From assembly GCA_964609245.1 (NCBI GenBank), contig CAZSSB010000007.1:1-64000 (forward strand): 64,000 nucleotides of DNA, in the 5' to 3' direction. The stretch's first letter is position 1, and each line of letters starts with the position of its first letter. The notes below the pieces were generated by a model. It did no database searches. It was given only the letters and a program-made list of their open reading frames with translations, and was not told the DNA's origin. The translations under genes and the position numbers were made by a program. Below, piece after piece: positions 9,125-17,651 of this stretch. This stretch comes from JAFGCY01 sp964609245. Lineage in GTDB: Bacteria > 4484-113 > JAFGCY01.

Positions 9125-10108
9125 CTAGTGGGCGCGGTTGTCGAGATCGTCGAGGCGCAGGTTGTAGACGCGATACTGCTCGCCGAGCTGGTTGATGTAT
9201 TCCCAGTTGCCCGGCAGGATCATCTCGTCGCAGCGTGCCTGCCACTGCGGCTGCAGCTGCTGGCAGGCCATCTCGCCGACCAGCACGCTGCCCGGCTCGG
9301 CCAGCTGCTGCATCTTGGCCGCCAGGCTAACGGTGGCACCGATCAGGTCGACTTCCTTCTTGCGCTCCGGGCTGCCCAGCGTCACGATCGAGGCGTAACC
9401 CGAGTCGATGCCGATGCGCACGTCGATGCGCGGGAAGCCGCTGGCCTGCAGGAAGTCGTTGAGCTGACCGTAAACAACCTGACGGATCGCCAGCGCGCAG
9501 TCCAGCACCAGGTCGTTCTCCATCGCATGGCGCGGCTCGGCGAAATACGCGATCAGCCCGTCGCCGGTGTACTTCAGAACCTGGCCGTTGAACTCGGGGA
9601 TCGGCGCCCCGATCTCGTCGAGGGCGATGATGATCAGGTGGGTGTACATGTCGCGGCCCAGCTGCGTGGCCAGCTTGGTCGAGCCCGCGATGTCGATGCT
9701 GAGGATCACGAAGTCCAGTTCATCGACACCCAGCGCCTGCAGATAGTGATGGGCTGTATCCTGGCCGGCCGGAATGGTGGCCAGCGGTGAGGAAAGCTCC
9801 TCCAGCACATCCTGGACACCGACCAGGTCGGGGTCCAGTAGCGAGCCCCCCACCGGAGTTTCAGGACTGCGCATGAACATTGGCGTGTTGATCAGTTGGG
9901 TGGCGAACCTGGCGACCTGTTCCTCCGTGAAGACCGCGCCGCCGACCTTGTAGTGGAGGTGACGCTTGCCGTCGATCTCAACCCATTCGCACTTGTCGGG
10001 ATCAGGCTGCAGGGAGATGTCGAACGTGCCGCGCCGCTCGTCGTAGTTGACGAGGCTGCACACGAAGTCGATGCGCTCGGGCGCCCTTCTGTCGCCTTGA
10101 TCGCTCAC
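9125..10108 (-). CDS. Class III nucleotidyl cyclase-like protein
   Basis: A cytoplasmic protein of about 327 residues with a C-terminal class III adenylate/guanylate cyclase domain. The first metal Asp is in ILSIDIAGST (near residue 137), and the second is in KYTGDGLIAYF, where the Lys matches adenine selection. The dimer-arm region GIDSGYASIVTLGSP is present. At the transition-state helix the usual Asn and Arg are replaced (GATVSLAAKM has Ser and Lys), so activity may be low, altered or lost. The N-terminal 115 residues match nothing I recognise and show no membrane segment. I chose GTG at 10108 because AGGAGG lies upstream, although 15 nt away. An earlier GTG at 10156 is possible. It converges on the hydrolase gene. 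Confidence 0.72.
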   Translation of the reverse strand: MSDQGDRRAPERIDFVCSLVNYDERRGTFDISLQPDPDKCEWVEIDGKRHLHYKVGGAVFTEEQVARFATQLINTPMFMRSPETPVGGSLLDPDLVGVQDVLEELSSPLATIPAGQDTAHHYLQALGVDELDFVILSIDIAGSTKLATQLGRDMYTHLIIIALDEIGAPIPEFNGQVLKYTGDGLIAYFAEPRHAMENDLVLDCALAIRQVVYGQLNDFLQASGFPRIDVRIGIDSGYASIVTLGSPERKKEVDLIGATVSLAAKMQQLAEPGSVLVGEMACQQLQPQWQARCDEMILPGNWEYINQLGEQYRVYNLRLDDLDNRAH

Positions 10109-10172
10109 GTTCTCGTTCCGCCACCTCCTTGCGCGGCACACCGCGCGAAGTAGCACGTTCCTTCCCGCATAG

Positions 10173-10201
10173 ATTATACTGCTTCTTAGCGTATTTGTAA
10201 A
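10173..10201 (-). promoter_or_regulatory. Promoter of the cyclase-like gene
   Basis: On the minus strand, TTTACA (10196-10201) and a perfect TATAAT (10173-10178) are spaced by 17 nt. The leader to the GTG at 10108 would be about 58 nt. Confidence 0.75.
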
Positions 10202-10295
10202 CGAAATGTTAACGATCTGGCTACCGCGAGTGCTGTTTCACAACGACTTGTTCCACGCACGCCCACATCCTACTCACCCCCATAACCCCCCCGGG

Positions 10296-13124
10296 CTAGC
10301 TGGCCGACTTCACCCGTGCGCGCCGCTTCAGCATGGTCTTGAGGTACTTCCCGGTGTAGCTGGCCTTGTTTGCAGCGACTTCCTCGGGTGTGCCCTCGGC
10401 AATGATCCGGCCACCTTCGTCACCGCCCTCCGGCCCGAGATCGATGATCCAGTCGGCGGTCTTGATCACGTCCAGGTTGTGCTCGATTACGATCACGGTG
10501 TTACCGGTCTCCACCAGGCGCGCCAGCACCGCCAGCAGCTTGCGGATGTCGTCGAAGTGCAGACCGGTCGTCGGCTCGTCGAGCAGATACAGCGTCCGCC
10601 CCGTGCTGCGCTTGCTGAGTTCGCGCGCCAGCTTCACGCGCTGGCTCTCGCCACCGGACAGCGTCGGGGCGCTCTGTCCCAGCTTGATGTAGTCCAGGCC
10701 CACCTCGTCCAGCGTGGTCAGTCCCTTCGTAATCTTGGGGATGTTGGCGAAGTGCGCCAGCGCCTCGGCCACGGTCATCTCCAGCACGTCGTAAATGGTC
10801 GCGCCCTTGTACTCGACGGCGAGCGTCTCGCGATTAAACCGCCGGCCGTGGCAGACATCGCACGTAACGTAGACATCGCTGAGAAAGTGCATCTCGATGC
10901 GCTTGACTCCGTCGCCCTGGCAGGCCTCGCACCGGCCCCCGCGGACGTTGAAGCTGAACCGACCAGGCTTGTACCCTCGCACGCGGCTTTCCGGCAGCTC
11001 GGCGAACAGCCTGCGCACTTCATCCCAGACACCGGTATAGGTGACCGGATTGCTCCGCGGCGTCCGGCCGATCGGTCGCTGACTGATCTGAATCACTTTG
11101 TCCACGTTGTCCGCGATACCCCGGATTTCGCGGAACTTACCGGTCTGGCGCACGTTGCGGTTTACCAGATTCGCCGTCGCCTTCCACAGCGTCTCGTTGA
11201 CCAGGCTGCTCTTGCCACTGCCTGACACACCGGTTACGCAGACGAAGCGGCCCAGCGGGATGGTGACATCGATGCTCTTGAGGTTGTTGGCCTGGGCACC
11301 GACAATCTGGATGCGGTTGCCATTGCCGTTGTGCCGCCGCTCCGGCACCGCGATCTCCTCAAGGCCGGCCAGGAATCGGCCGGTGATGGTCTTCGCCCGC
11401 CCGGCGATATCCTCGGCGCTGCCCTGATCGACGATCCTCCCACCGTGCACGCCGGCATGGGGGCCAAAGTCGACGATCTCGTCGGCGCGGCGCATCGTCT
11501 CCTCATCGTGCTCGACCACCAGTACGGTGTTGCCGAGGTCACGCAGGCTCTCCAGCGTGTCGATCAGCTTGCGGTTGTCGCGTTGATGCAGCCCGATACT
11601 CGGCTCGTCCAGCACGTACAGCACGCCGGTCAGCCCGCTGCCGATCTGGCTGGCCAGCCGGATGCGCTGGCTCTCACCGCCCGACAGCGTCGGCGCACTG
11701 CGGGCCAGAGTGAGGTAGTTGAGCCCCACGTCGCAAAGGAACTTGAGCCGCTGCTTGATCTCCTTGACCAGTTCGGCGGCAATCGTGCGCTGCTCCTTGC
11801 TCAGGCGACGACCGAGGCCCTTGAACCACGCCAGCGCGCGGTCGATGTTCAGGCTGACGATCCGGTCGATCGTCGCGCCGCCGACCTGCACGGCGATGCT
11901 TTCCGGCTTCAGCCGTTTGCCATCGCAGGCCGCGCACGGCTTGTCGGCGAAGAACTCCGAGTACCAGCGCCGCGCCCCTTCGGACTGCGTCTGATGGTAG
12001 AGGCGCTTGATGTTATTGGCCACGCCTTCGAAGTCGCGGCGCCGGCCGCGCCAGGTGAAGCTGCCGCCGAACAGCAGCCCGTGCATCGCCTCGTCCGGGT
12101 AGTCCGCCAGCGGCGTGTCGACGTCAACTTCCCATTGGCGCAGGAATGAGTTGAGGTACGGCTCGAAGTAGTCCTGATGATTGCTGATCTGCCCCCAGAG
12201 CCGGACACCCCCCTCGCGGATGTTGCGCTCGCGGTCCGGCATCACCAGCGCGGGCTCTACTTCCAGGCTGGTACCCAGACCCCCGCACTCGCTGCAGGCA
12301 CCCTGCGGGCTGTTGAAGCTGAACGCCTGGGGCGTCAGTTCGTCGAAGCTGATCCCGCAGTCGGCGCAGGCGTTGTGCTCCGAAAACAGCCACTCCTCGC
12401 CGCTGTCGACGTTGAGCACCCGCACCAGCCCGCCGCTCTCGCGGAGCGCCAGTTCCACGGCCTCCGTCAGCCGGCCGGTCAGGTCGTCGCCCAGCACCAG
12501 CCGGTCCACCACGATCTCGATGGTGTGCTTGCGCTTCTTGTCCAGCCGGATCTCGTCGCTGAGCGCGATGATCTCGCCGTTGACGCGTACGCGGGCGAAG
12601 CCGGCGACCTGCGCCGCGGTGAAAACGTCCTTGAACTCGCCCTTGCGCCCGCTGGCGACGGGCGCCAGCACGTATAGCCGCGCGCCGGCGGGCAGCTCCG
12701 TGATGTGCTCCACCATCTCGTCGACGGTCTGCCGCCCGACGGGCTTTCCGCAGTTGTGGCAGTGCTGAACGCCGACGCGTGCGAACAGCACGCGGAGGTA
12801 ATCGTAGATCTCGGTGACGGTGCCGACCGTACTGCGCGGATTGTGGCTGGCCGCTTTCTGCTCGATGGCGATCGCCGGTGACAGCCCGGTGATGTGGTCG
12901 ACGTCCGGCTTGTCGAAGCTCTGCAGAAACTGGCGGGCATAGCTGGACAGACTCTCCAGATAGCGCCGCTGCCCCTCGGCATAGATGGTGTCGAACGCCA
13001 GGCTGCTCTTGCCGGAGCCGGAGGGTCCGGTGAACACGATCAGCCGGTTGCGCGGCAACTTGACCTCCACATCCCTGAGGTTGTGTACGCGCGCACCCTT
13101 GATGTGGATATACCCGGACACCAT
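10296..13124 (-). CDS. uvrA: Excinuclease ABC subunit A
   Basis: UvrA is the damage-sensing ATPase of nucleotide excision repair. It dimerises, binds distorted DNA and loads UvrB. The protein is full length at 942 residues. The first Walker A is GPSGSGKSS near residue 33 and the second is GVSGSGKSS near residue 633. ABC signatures LSGGESQRIRLA and LSGGESQRVKLA are each followed by a DEP Walker B. Zinc modules are visible as CADCG with CSECGG in the first half and CEACQGDG with CDVCHGRRF in the second. The ATG at 13124 has no strong ribosome binding site. uvrB and uvrC are not in the window. Confidence 0.97.
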   Translation of the reverse strand: MVSGYIHIKGARVHNLRDVEVKLPRNRLIVFTGPSGSGKSSLAFDTIYAEGQRRYLESLSSYARQFLQSFDKPDVDHITGLSPAIAIEQKAASHNPRSTVGTVTEIYDYLRVLFARVGVQHCHNCGKPVGRQTVDEMVEHITELPAGARLYVLAPVASGRKGEFKDVFTAAQVAGFARVRVNGEIIALSDEIRLDKKRKHTIEIVVDRLVLGDDLTGRLTEAVELALRESGGLVRVLNVDSGEEWLFSEHNACADCGISFDELTPQAFSFNSPQGACSECGGLGTSLEVEPALVMPDRERNIREGGVRLWGQISNHQDYFEPYLNSFLRQWEVDVDTPLADYPDEAMHGLLFGGSFTWRGRRRDFEGVANNIKRLYHQTQSEGARRWYSEFFADKPCAACDGKRLKPESIAVQVGGATIDRIVSLNIDRALAWFKGLGRRLSKEQRTIAAELVKEIKQRLKFLCDVGLNYLTLARSAPTLSGGESQRIRLASQIGSGLTGVLYVLDEPSIGLHQRDNRKLIDTLESLRDLGNTVLVVEHDEETMRRADEIVDFGPHAGVHGGRIVDQGSAEDIAGRAKTITGRFLAGLEEIAVPERRHNGNGNRIQIVGAQANNLKSIDVTIPLGRFVCVTGVSGSGKSSLVNETLWKATANLVNRNVRQTGKFREIRGIADNVDKVIQISQRPIGRTPRSNPVTYTGVWDEVRRLFAELPESRVRGYKPGRFSFNVRGGRCEACQGDGVKRIEMHFLSDVYVTCDVCHGRRFNRETLAVEYKGATIYDVLEMTVAEALAHFANIPKITKGLTTLDEVGLDYIKLGQSAPTLSGGESQRVKLARELSKRSTGRTLYLLDEPTTGLHFDDIRKLLAVLARLVETGNTVIVIEHNLDVIKTADWIIDLGPEGGDEGGRIIAEGTPEEVAANKASYTGKYLKTMLKRRARVKSAS

Positions 13125-13213
13125 CTACATCATCCCACGCTTCATATACCCGCGGCGAGGACCTTGATTTATCCCGAGAAACGGAAGCCGAGGGGACTAG
13201 TCATGCGTATAGT

Positions 13214-13242
13214 AGTATAGCACCTGGCCGGATTCGCGGCAA
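13214..13242 (-). promoter_or_regulatory. uvrA promoter
   Basis: On the minus strand, TTGCCG (13237-13242) and TATACT (13214-13219) are separated by 17 nt. The leader is about 85 nt. No clear SOS (LexA) box of the E. coli or Bacillus type was seen. Confidence 0.55.
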
Positions 13243-13322
13243 TCATGGCTATCGCGGGCTTCATCTCCCCATGAATACGTGCTCCGGCCACAGGACGCCG
13301 CGGGCGAGGTGACTGAGAAGTT

Positions 13323-13353
13323 TATGCCGCTACCCCCGAGCGGCAGCGGCATA
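13323..13353. other. Mutually exclusive hairpins in the uvrA/zinc-ribbon gap
   Basis: The gap 13125-13549 is 425 bp. It holds the uvrA promoter and this element. The arm TGCCGCT (13325-13331) pairs perfectly with AGCGGCA (13339-13345). A longer version, TATGCCGCT (13323-13331), pairs perfectly with AGCGGCATA (13345-13353). Only one can form at a time. A further GCCGC-TGA-GCGGC hairpin lies near 13434-13446. Nothing else coding was seen in the gap. Confidence 0.4.
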
Positions 13354-13549
13354 GGTACGCTTGCACGAATCTGTACCGTCCTCGAATTATAGCTCGGATC
13401 GCCAGTCCGTCAAGGGCCGTTGGCCGCCACGGCGCCGCTGAGCGGCTAGTGTCCCCCATCGCTTCGCTTGCGCCGACTCGGGCACATGGGATATCATCAA
13501 GGCAGAGCGGCATTGGTGGTGCAGGTAAAACTGAGCGCGGGGGTTCTGC

Positions 13550-14227
13550 ATGGCCGAGGATGACAACAGCGCGGATCGGGTGGCCGGCACGGCGACCCCG
13601 TGGACCTGCGCCAACTGCGGACTGTCCAACGAGGCGACACTGGAGCACTGCACGGGCTGCGGATTCCACCGCGACTACGATCCCGAGGCCCAGCCGGACG
13701 TGGACTTCTCCAGGGTCAAGCGCCAGCTGGACGAGGATGCTCAGACGCGTCGTCGTGATCTGCGGTTCTACATGCAGATCGGGGCGACCGCAAGTCAGCT
13801 GCTGCTGCTGATCGCCTTTATCGTGATGAGCGTGTTCGTCGCACGCAACTGGCCCGTGCAGAGCAGCTTCGCGGCGGACGCCAGCGCGCTGTCAGACCTG
13901 GTGCTGACCCTGCAGGTGCGCGTCGAGCAGGGCATCACCAAGGGCGAATACGATGAGCTGCTGGTGCCGCTGACAATTTCGAAGACCAAGTTCACGGTGC
14001 GTTACGGCAACGAGCCGGAACGCCAGCGCCTGGCCTATCAGAAGCTGGTGCAGTCCGCGGAGTACTACGAGATCGCGCGCGATTCGTGGGAGCACATGCT
14101 GGTCAGCGCCAGCAGCTTCGGACGGTCTGACCCGGCCGCGCGGAGCACTGATGCCGACGAGACGGTCACGCGCTACTGGGATACCGCCGCCAGCAACGCC
14201 CTGATGGCGCTCGAGGACCTGCACTGA
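13550..14227 (+). CDS. Zinc-ribbon single-pass membrane protein
   Basis: A protein of unknown function, 225 residues. Residues 18-39 form a compact zinc ribbon of RanBP2-like spacing (Cys20, Cys23, Cys34, Cys37; WTCANCGL then CTGCGF). A charged linker leads to one transmembrane helix at about 77-98. The C-terminal 125 residues are predicted helical and outside the membrane (EYDELLVPL, YQKLVQSAEYYEIARDSW). The topology suggests a cytoplasmic ribbon with an extracytoplasmic helical domain. It is followed by ligA after 26 bp, but ligA has its own promoter. The ATG has no strong ribosome binding site. Confidence 0.7.
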   Translation: MAEDDNSADRVAGTATPWTCANCGLSNEATLEHCTGCGFHRDYDPEAQPDVDFSRVKRQLDEDAQTRRRDLRFYMQIGATASQLLLLIAFIVMSVFVARNWPVQSSFAADASALSDLVLTLQVRVEQGITKGEYDELLVPLTISKTKFTVRYGNEPERQRLAYQKLVQSAEYYEIARDSWEHMLVSASSFGRSDPAARSTDADETVTRYWDTAASNALMALEDLH

Positions 14228-14241
14228 CGGCGTATCGCGCC

Positions 14242-14253
14242 TATAATCACTGC
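14242..14253 (+). promoter_or_regulatory. ligA -10 box (leaderless)
   Basis: A perfect TATAAT at 14242-14247 ends 6 nt before the ATG at 14254, in the 26-bp gap after the zinc-ribbon gene. No -35 consensus is present at 16-18 nt. Confidence 0.55.
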
Positions 14254-16332
14254 ATGGCACGCGAGCCCCGGGAGCCTGCCGAGCGCGCCGCATCCCTGCG
14301 GCAGCAGCTGGCGGACCACGCTCATCGCTACTATGTGCTCGATGCGCCGGTGATCAGCGACGCGGAGTATGACGCGCTCTACCGCGAGCTGGAGGAACTG
14401 GAGGCGCAAAACCCGGACCTGGTCACGCCGGACAGCCCCACGCAGAAGGTGGGCGGGCAGGTGCTGCCCTACTTCGAAACTGTCAACCACCGCGTCCCGA
14501 TGTACAGCCTGGACAACGCCCTGACGGAGGACGAGTTCCTGGCCTTCGACCAGCGGCTGCGCAAGCTGACCGGCGCCACGGAGCTGTTCAGCATCGAGTA
14601 CTTCTGCGAGCCGAAAATCGACGGACTGGCCGTGTCGCTGGACTACAAAGAGGGTCTTTTCGTGCGGGGAGCGACGCGCGGGGACGGCACCACCGGTGAG
14701 GACGTCACGCACAACCTGCGCACCATCAAGTCGCTGCCGCTGCGACTGCGATCCGCCTTCACCGGCACGGTACGCGGCGAGGTCTACATTCGCACAGACG
14801 ACTTCGCCAGACTGAACGAGACGCGTCGCCAGGCCGGGGAACCGACATACGCCAATCCGCGCAACACCGCCGCCGGCAGCATCCGCCAGCTGGACAGCTC
14901 GATCGCCGCGGCGCGGCCCTTGAGCATCTGCCTGTACGCAATCGCTGAAGCCTACGGACACGGTCTCACAACGCAGGAGTCAGTGCTCAACCGTCTTCGC
15001 GAACTGGGCCTGCCGGTCAGTCCGGAGGGCCGCCTGTGCCCCACATCGGGAGAAGTGGTGGCTTTTCACGCCGAGCTGGGCCGGCGCCGCGAGCTGTACT
15101 GGGCCGAGGATGACGGGGCCCTGCCCTACGACATCGACGGCCTCGTGGTCAAGCTCAACGACCTGACGCTGTGGGAGCAGCTCGGCTATACGGCGAAGTC
15201 GCCGCGCTACATGATCGCCTTCAAGTGGGAGGAGGAGCTGGCGGTCACCACGCTGGAGCAGGTCACGTTCCAGATCAGCCGCCAGGGCATCTTCAGCCCG
15301 GTGGCCGAGCTCACACCGGTGCAGCTGGGCGGGGTGACGGTCAGGAGGGCCACCCTGCACAACCTGGATGAGATCGCGCGTCTGGACGTCATGCTCGGCG
15401 ACGAGGTGCATATCAAGCGCGGGGGCGAGGTCATCCCCAAGATCACCGCCCGCACCGCCCGGGAGCGCGACGGCGGCGAGCACCCAATAGCCTATCCGGG
15501 CGCCTGCCCACACTGCCGCACCGGTCTGGTGGTGGACGAGCGCGCCCACAACTGGGCCTGCCCGAACCGCGACTGCGCCGGACGCCTGGTTGAGCGGCTG
15601 TCGTACTTCGCTAGTCGCGGCGTAATGGACATCGAGGGCATGAGCCGCAAGACGGCCGAGCGGCTGGTGGAAGAGGGGCTGGTCAGCGACGTCGATGGCA
15701 TCTACGGCCTGCAGCGCGACGCGCTGGTGGCGCTGGAGCGCTTCGCCGACGTCTCCGTCGACAACCTGCTGGCCGCGATTAGCCGCAGCCGCCGACAACC
15801 GCTGTGGCGCACCATCGTCGCTTTGGAGATCCCCCAGATCGGCGAGCAGACCGCCAAGCTGCTGGCCCGCCAGTTCGGCAGTCTGGCGGCGCTGTCCGCT
15901 GCAGAGCAGCCGATGCTCGAAGACGTGAAAGGCATCGGCCCGCTAATGGCCCGGGACATCGCGGAGTGGTTCGCTGATCAACGCAACCGCGCGCTGCTTG
16001 ACCGGCTGGAACGGGCGGGATTGACAATGAGCGAACGGCAGTCGTCCGCCGAGCCGGGCGTGTTCGCCGACAAGACGATCGTGCTGACGGGTACGATGAG
16101 CTTCGCGACGAGGGATCAGCTGCGCGAGTGGCTCGAACTCAACGGCGCGACGGTCAGCGGCAGCGTCAGCAAGCGTACGGCGCTGGTAATCGCCGGCCCG
16201 GGCGCCGGCGGCAAGCTGGCCAAGGCTGAGAAGCTGGGCGTCGAAACCTGGGATGAGGGGCGCCTGCGGGCTTTCATGCGTGACGAGGACACGCAGCCCG
16301 CAACCAAGCCGGACTGGTGGCCAGCCAGCTGA
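14254..16332 (+). CDS. ligA: NAD-dependent DNA ligase LigA
   Basis: LigA seals nicks in replication and repair using NAD+. It is 692 residues, slightly longer than typical. The Ia domain (YYVLDAPVISDAEYD) is at residues 20-45. The adenylated lysine is in EPKIDG (Lys121). GATRGDGTTGEDVT follows. An OB fold covers about 320-400. A C4 zinc finger lies near 418-441 (CPHC, then CPNRDC). Helix-hairpin-helix repeats follow (IGEQTAKLLARQFG, VKGIGPLMARDI). A BRCT domain starts near residue 603 (FADKTIVLTGTM). All catalytic motifs look intact. Confidence 0.97.
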   Translation: MAREPREPAERAASLRQQLADHAHRYYVLDAPVISDAEYDALYRELEELEAQNPDLVTPDSPTQKVGGQVLPYFETVNHRVPMYSLDNALTEDEFLAFDQRLRKLTGATELFSIEYFCEPKIDGLAVSLDYKEGLFVRGATRGDGTTGEDVTHNLRTIKSLPLRLRSAFTGTVRGEVYIRTDDFARLNETRRQAGEPTYANPRNTAAGSIRQLDSSIAAARPLSICLYAIAEAYGHGLTTQESVLNRLRELGLPVSPEGRLCPTSGEVVAFHAELGRRRELYWAEDDGALPYDIDGLVVKLNDLTLWEQLGYTAKSPRYMIAFKWEEELAVTTLEQVTFQISRQGIFSPVAELTPVQLGGVTVRRATLHNLDEIARLDVMLGDEVHIKRGGEVIPKITARTARERDGGEHPIAYPGACPHCRTGLVVDERAHNWACPNRDCAGRLVERLSYFASRGVMDIEGMSRKTAERLVEEGLVSDVDGIYGLQRDALVALERFADVSVDNLLAAISRSRRQPLWRTIVALEIPQIGEQTAKLLARQFGSLAALSAAEQPMLEDVKGIGPLMARDIAEWFADQRNRALLDRLERAGLTMSERQSSAEPGVFADKTIVLTGTMSFATRDQLREWLELNGATVSGSVSKRTALVIAGPGAGGKLAKAEKLGVETWDEGRLRAFMRDEDTQPATKPDWWPAS

Positions 16333-16412
16333 TCAGGTCAGCAACCGGAAACAGCCGCAGACGCGCACGATGCCCGGCGACACGATTCTCCTGCCCCTTC
16401 CGAGCAGGCTAG

Positions 16413-17003
16413 CTAGCCGCGCCCCTCGACGACGATCACTTCCTGCTCCTCTTCAACCTGCGGCGGGAAGTAGTCGTACTCCATCTGGGGCTCGGGCTCC
16501 GGAGCCACCACTGGCGGCGGTGGCGGTGGCGGAGTCTCGACCACGGGCTCGGGAGTCGGAGCCGGGGGTACCGGCACCGGCTGCCAGCACCACACGTCGC
16601 CCTTGAAGACCTTGTACCACTTGGCGCAGCAGGCATCGCCGCACAGCACCTTCAGCGACATCCACAGGCAGGCGCAGGCCTCATCGGGCTTGCGCAGCCG
16701 GATCGAGCAGACGTCACCGGCGTTGACCGGATTGTCCAACGCGGCGTAGTACTCGTCGCAAAGGCAGCAGTAGTTCGGCACCTCGAAGCTGCCCAGCACC
16801 TGGCCCGCGCGATCGAGGAACTCGACCGTGAGCGGCGAGTTGGTCGGGCAACAGCAATCGCAGTCGATGTCGATGACCACGCAGGAGAACTCGCAGCACC
16901 ACGGCATGCTGATGCAGTAGAGGGAGGTCTCCTCTTCGGCCATTGCGCTGCCGGCCCACAGCACCGCTAGGGATACAAGGGATACCAGTATCAAGTTACG
17001 CAT
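16413..17003 (-). CDS. Cys-rich secreted protein with a Pro-rich tail
   Basis: A protein of 196 residues that I do not recognise. Residues 1-22 form a clear Sec signal peptide cut after AMA. The mature part up to about residue 140 carries 18 Cys, many in pairs or runs (WCCEFSC, CDCCC, NYCCLC, GDACC). The tail is proline- and acid-rich, with a run of seven prolines, and ends in a Glu/Val-rich stretch. The central part has a beta-type rhythm (LTVEFLDRAGQVLGSFEVPN). Such a layout fits a disulfide-stabilised or metal-binding envelope protein. AAGGA precedes the ATG by 6-7 nt. It is divergent from a thioredoxin-fold gene, which lacks a signal peptide. Confidence 0.75.
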   Translation of the reverse strand: MRNLILVSLVSLAVLWAGSAMAEEETSLYCISMPWCCEFSCVVIDIDCDCCCPTNSPLTVEFLDRAGQVLGSFEVPNYCCLCDEYYAALDNPVNAGDVCSIRLRKPDEACACLWMSLKVLCGDACCAKWYKVFKGDVWCWQPVPVPPAPTPEPVVETPPPPPPPVVAPEPEPQMEYDYFPPQVEEEQEVIVVEGRG

Positions 17004-17054
17004 GTTGTTCCTTCCTGTCCATACACAATAGACATGCCTCCGACAGGTGAAGGT

Positions 17055-17082
17055 AATATACCCTATTCACAGGATCGGTCAA
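17055..17082 (-). promoter_or_regulatory. Promoter of the Cys-rich protein gene
   Basis: On the minus strand, TTGACC (17077-17082) and TATATT (17055-17060) are spaced by 16 nt. It lies in the 102-bp divergent gap shared with the thioredoxin-fold gene at 17106. Confidence 0.65.
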
Positions 17083-17105
17083 GCACCTGAGGGAGAGATC
17101 GCAAA

Positions 17106-17636
17106 ATGGCACTGGCACTTGGAAGTCCGGCACCGAGGTTCTCACTGCCCGCCACCAACGGTGGCACCTACACGTTCGACGACCTCAAGGGCGAGGCGGC
17201 AACCGTGATCATCTTCTGGTGCAATCACTGCCCGTTCGTGATTCCCAATCAGGACCGCGTGATCGCGATGCAGGATGATTACGCTGAGCGCGGAGTAAGC
17301 TTCGCGGCGATCTGCGCCAACAACGCCCTGACGCATCCGGCGGACAGCTTCGATAACATGAAGCGACGGGCCCTGGAGAAAGGATACAACTTCCCCTATT
17401 TGCATGATGAGAGCCAGGACATGGCCCGGGCCTTCGGCGCCGAGCGCACGCCCGAGGTGTTCGTCTTCGACGCGGACGGTCTGCTGCGCTACCACGGTCG
17501 CATCGATGACAACCATGAGGACGTCCGTCAGGCCCGCAGCCATGATCTGCGCAATGCTCTCGAGGCGCTGTTGGCGGGCAACCCACCCGACCCGTCGGAG
17601 ACGGGCGCCATGGGCTGCACGATCAAGTGGAAGTAG
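17106..17636 (+). CDS. Thioredoxin-fold (AhpC/TSA-type) protein
   Basis: A cytoplasmic thioredoxin-like protein of 176 residues from the alkyl hydroperoxide reductase/TlpA-like superfamily. The redox motif is FWCNHCPFV (Cys near residues 39 and 42), a Cys-x-x-Cys of the Cys-Asn-His-Cys type characteristic of one peroxiredoxin-like subgroup. The resolving region RTPEVFVFDADG holds the cis-proline. The end GAMGCTIKWK, with a third Cys, is also typical of that subgroup. There is no signal peptide. GAGGGAGAG precedes the ATG. The physiological partner is unknown. Confidence 0.85.
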   Translation: MALALGSPAPRFSLPATNGGTYTFDDLKGEAATVIIFWCNHCPFVIPNQDRVIAMQDDYAERGVSFAAICANNALTHPADSFDNMKRRALEKGYNFPYLHDESQDMARAFGAERTPEVFVFDADGLLRYHGRIDDNHEDVRQARSHDLRNALEALLAGNPPDPSETGAMGCTIKWK

Positions 17637-17651
17637 AGCGGTGCTGAAGGG

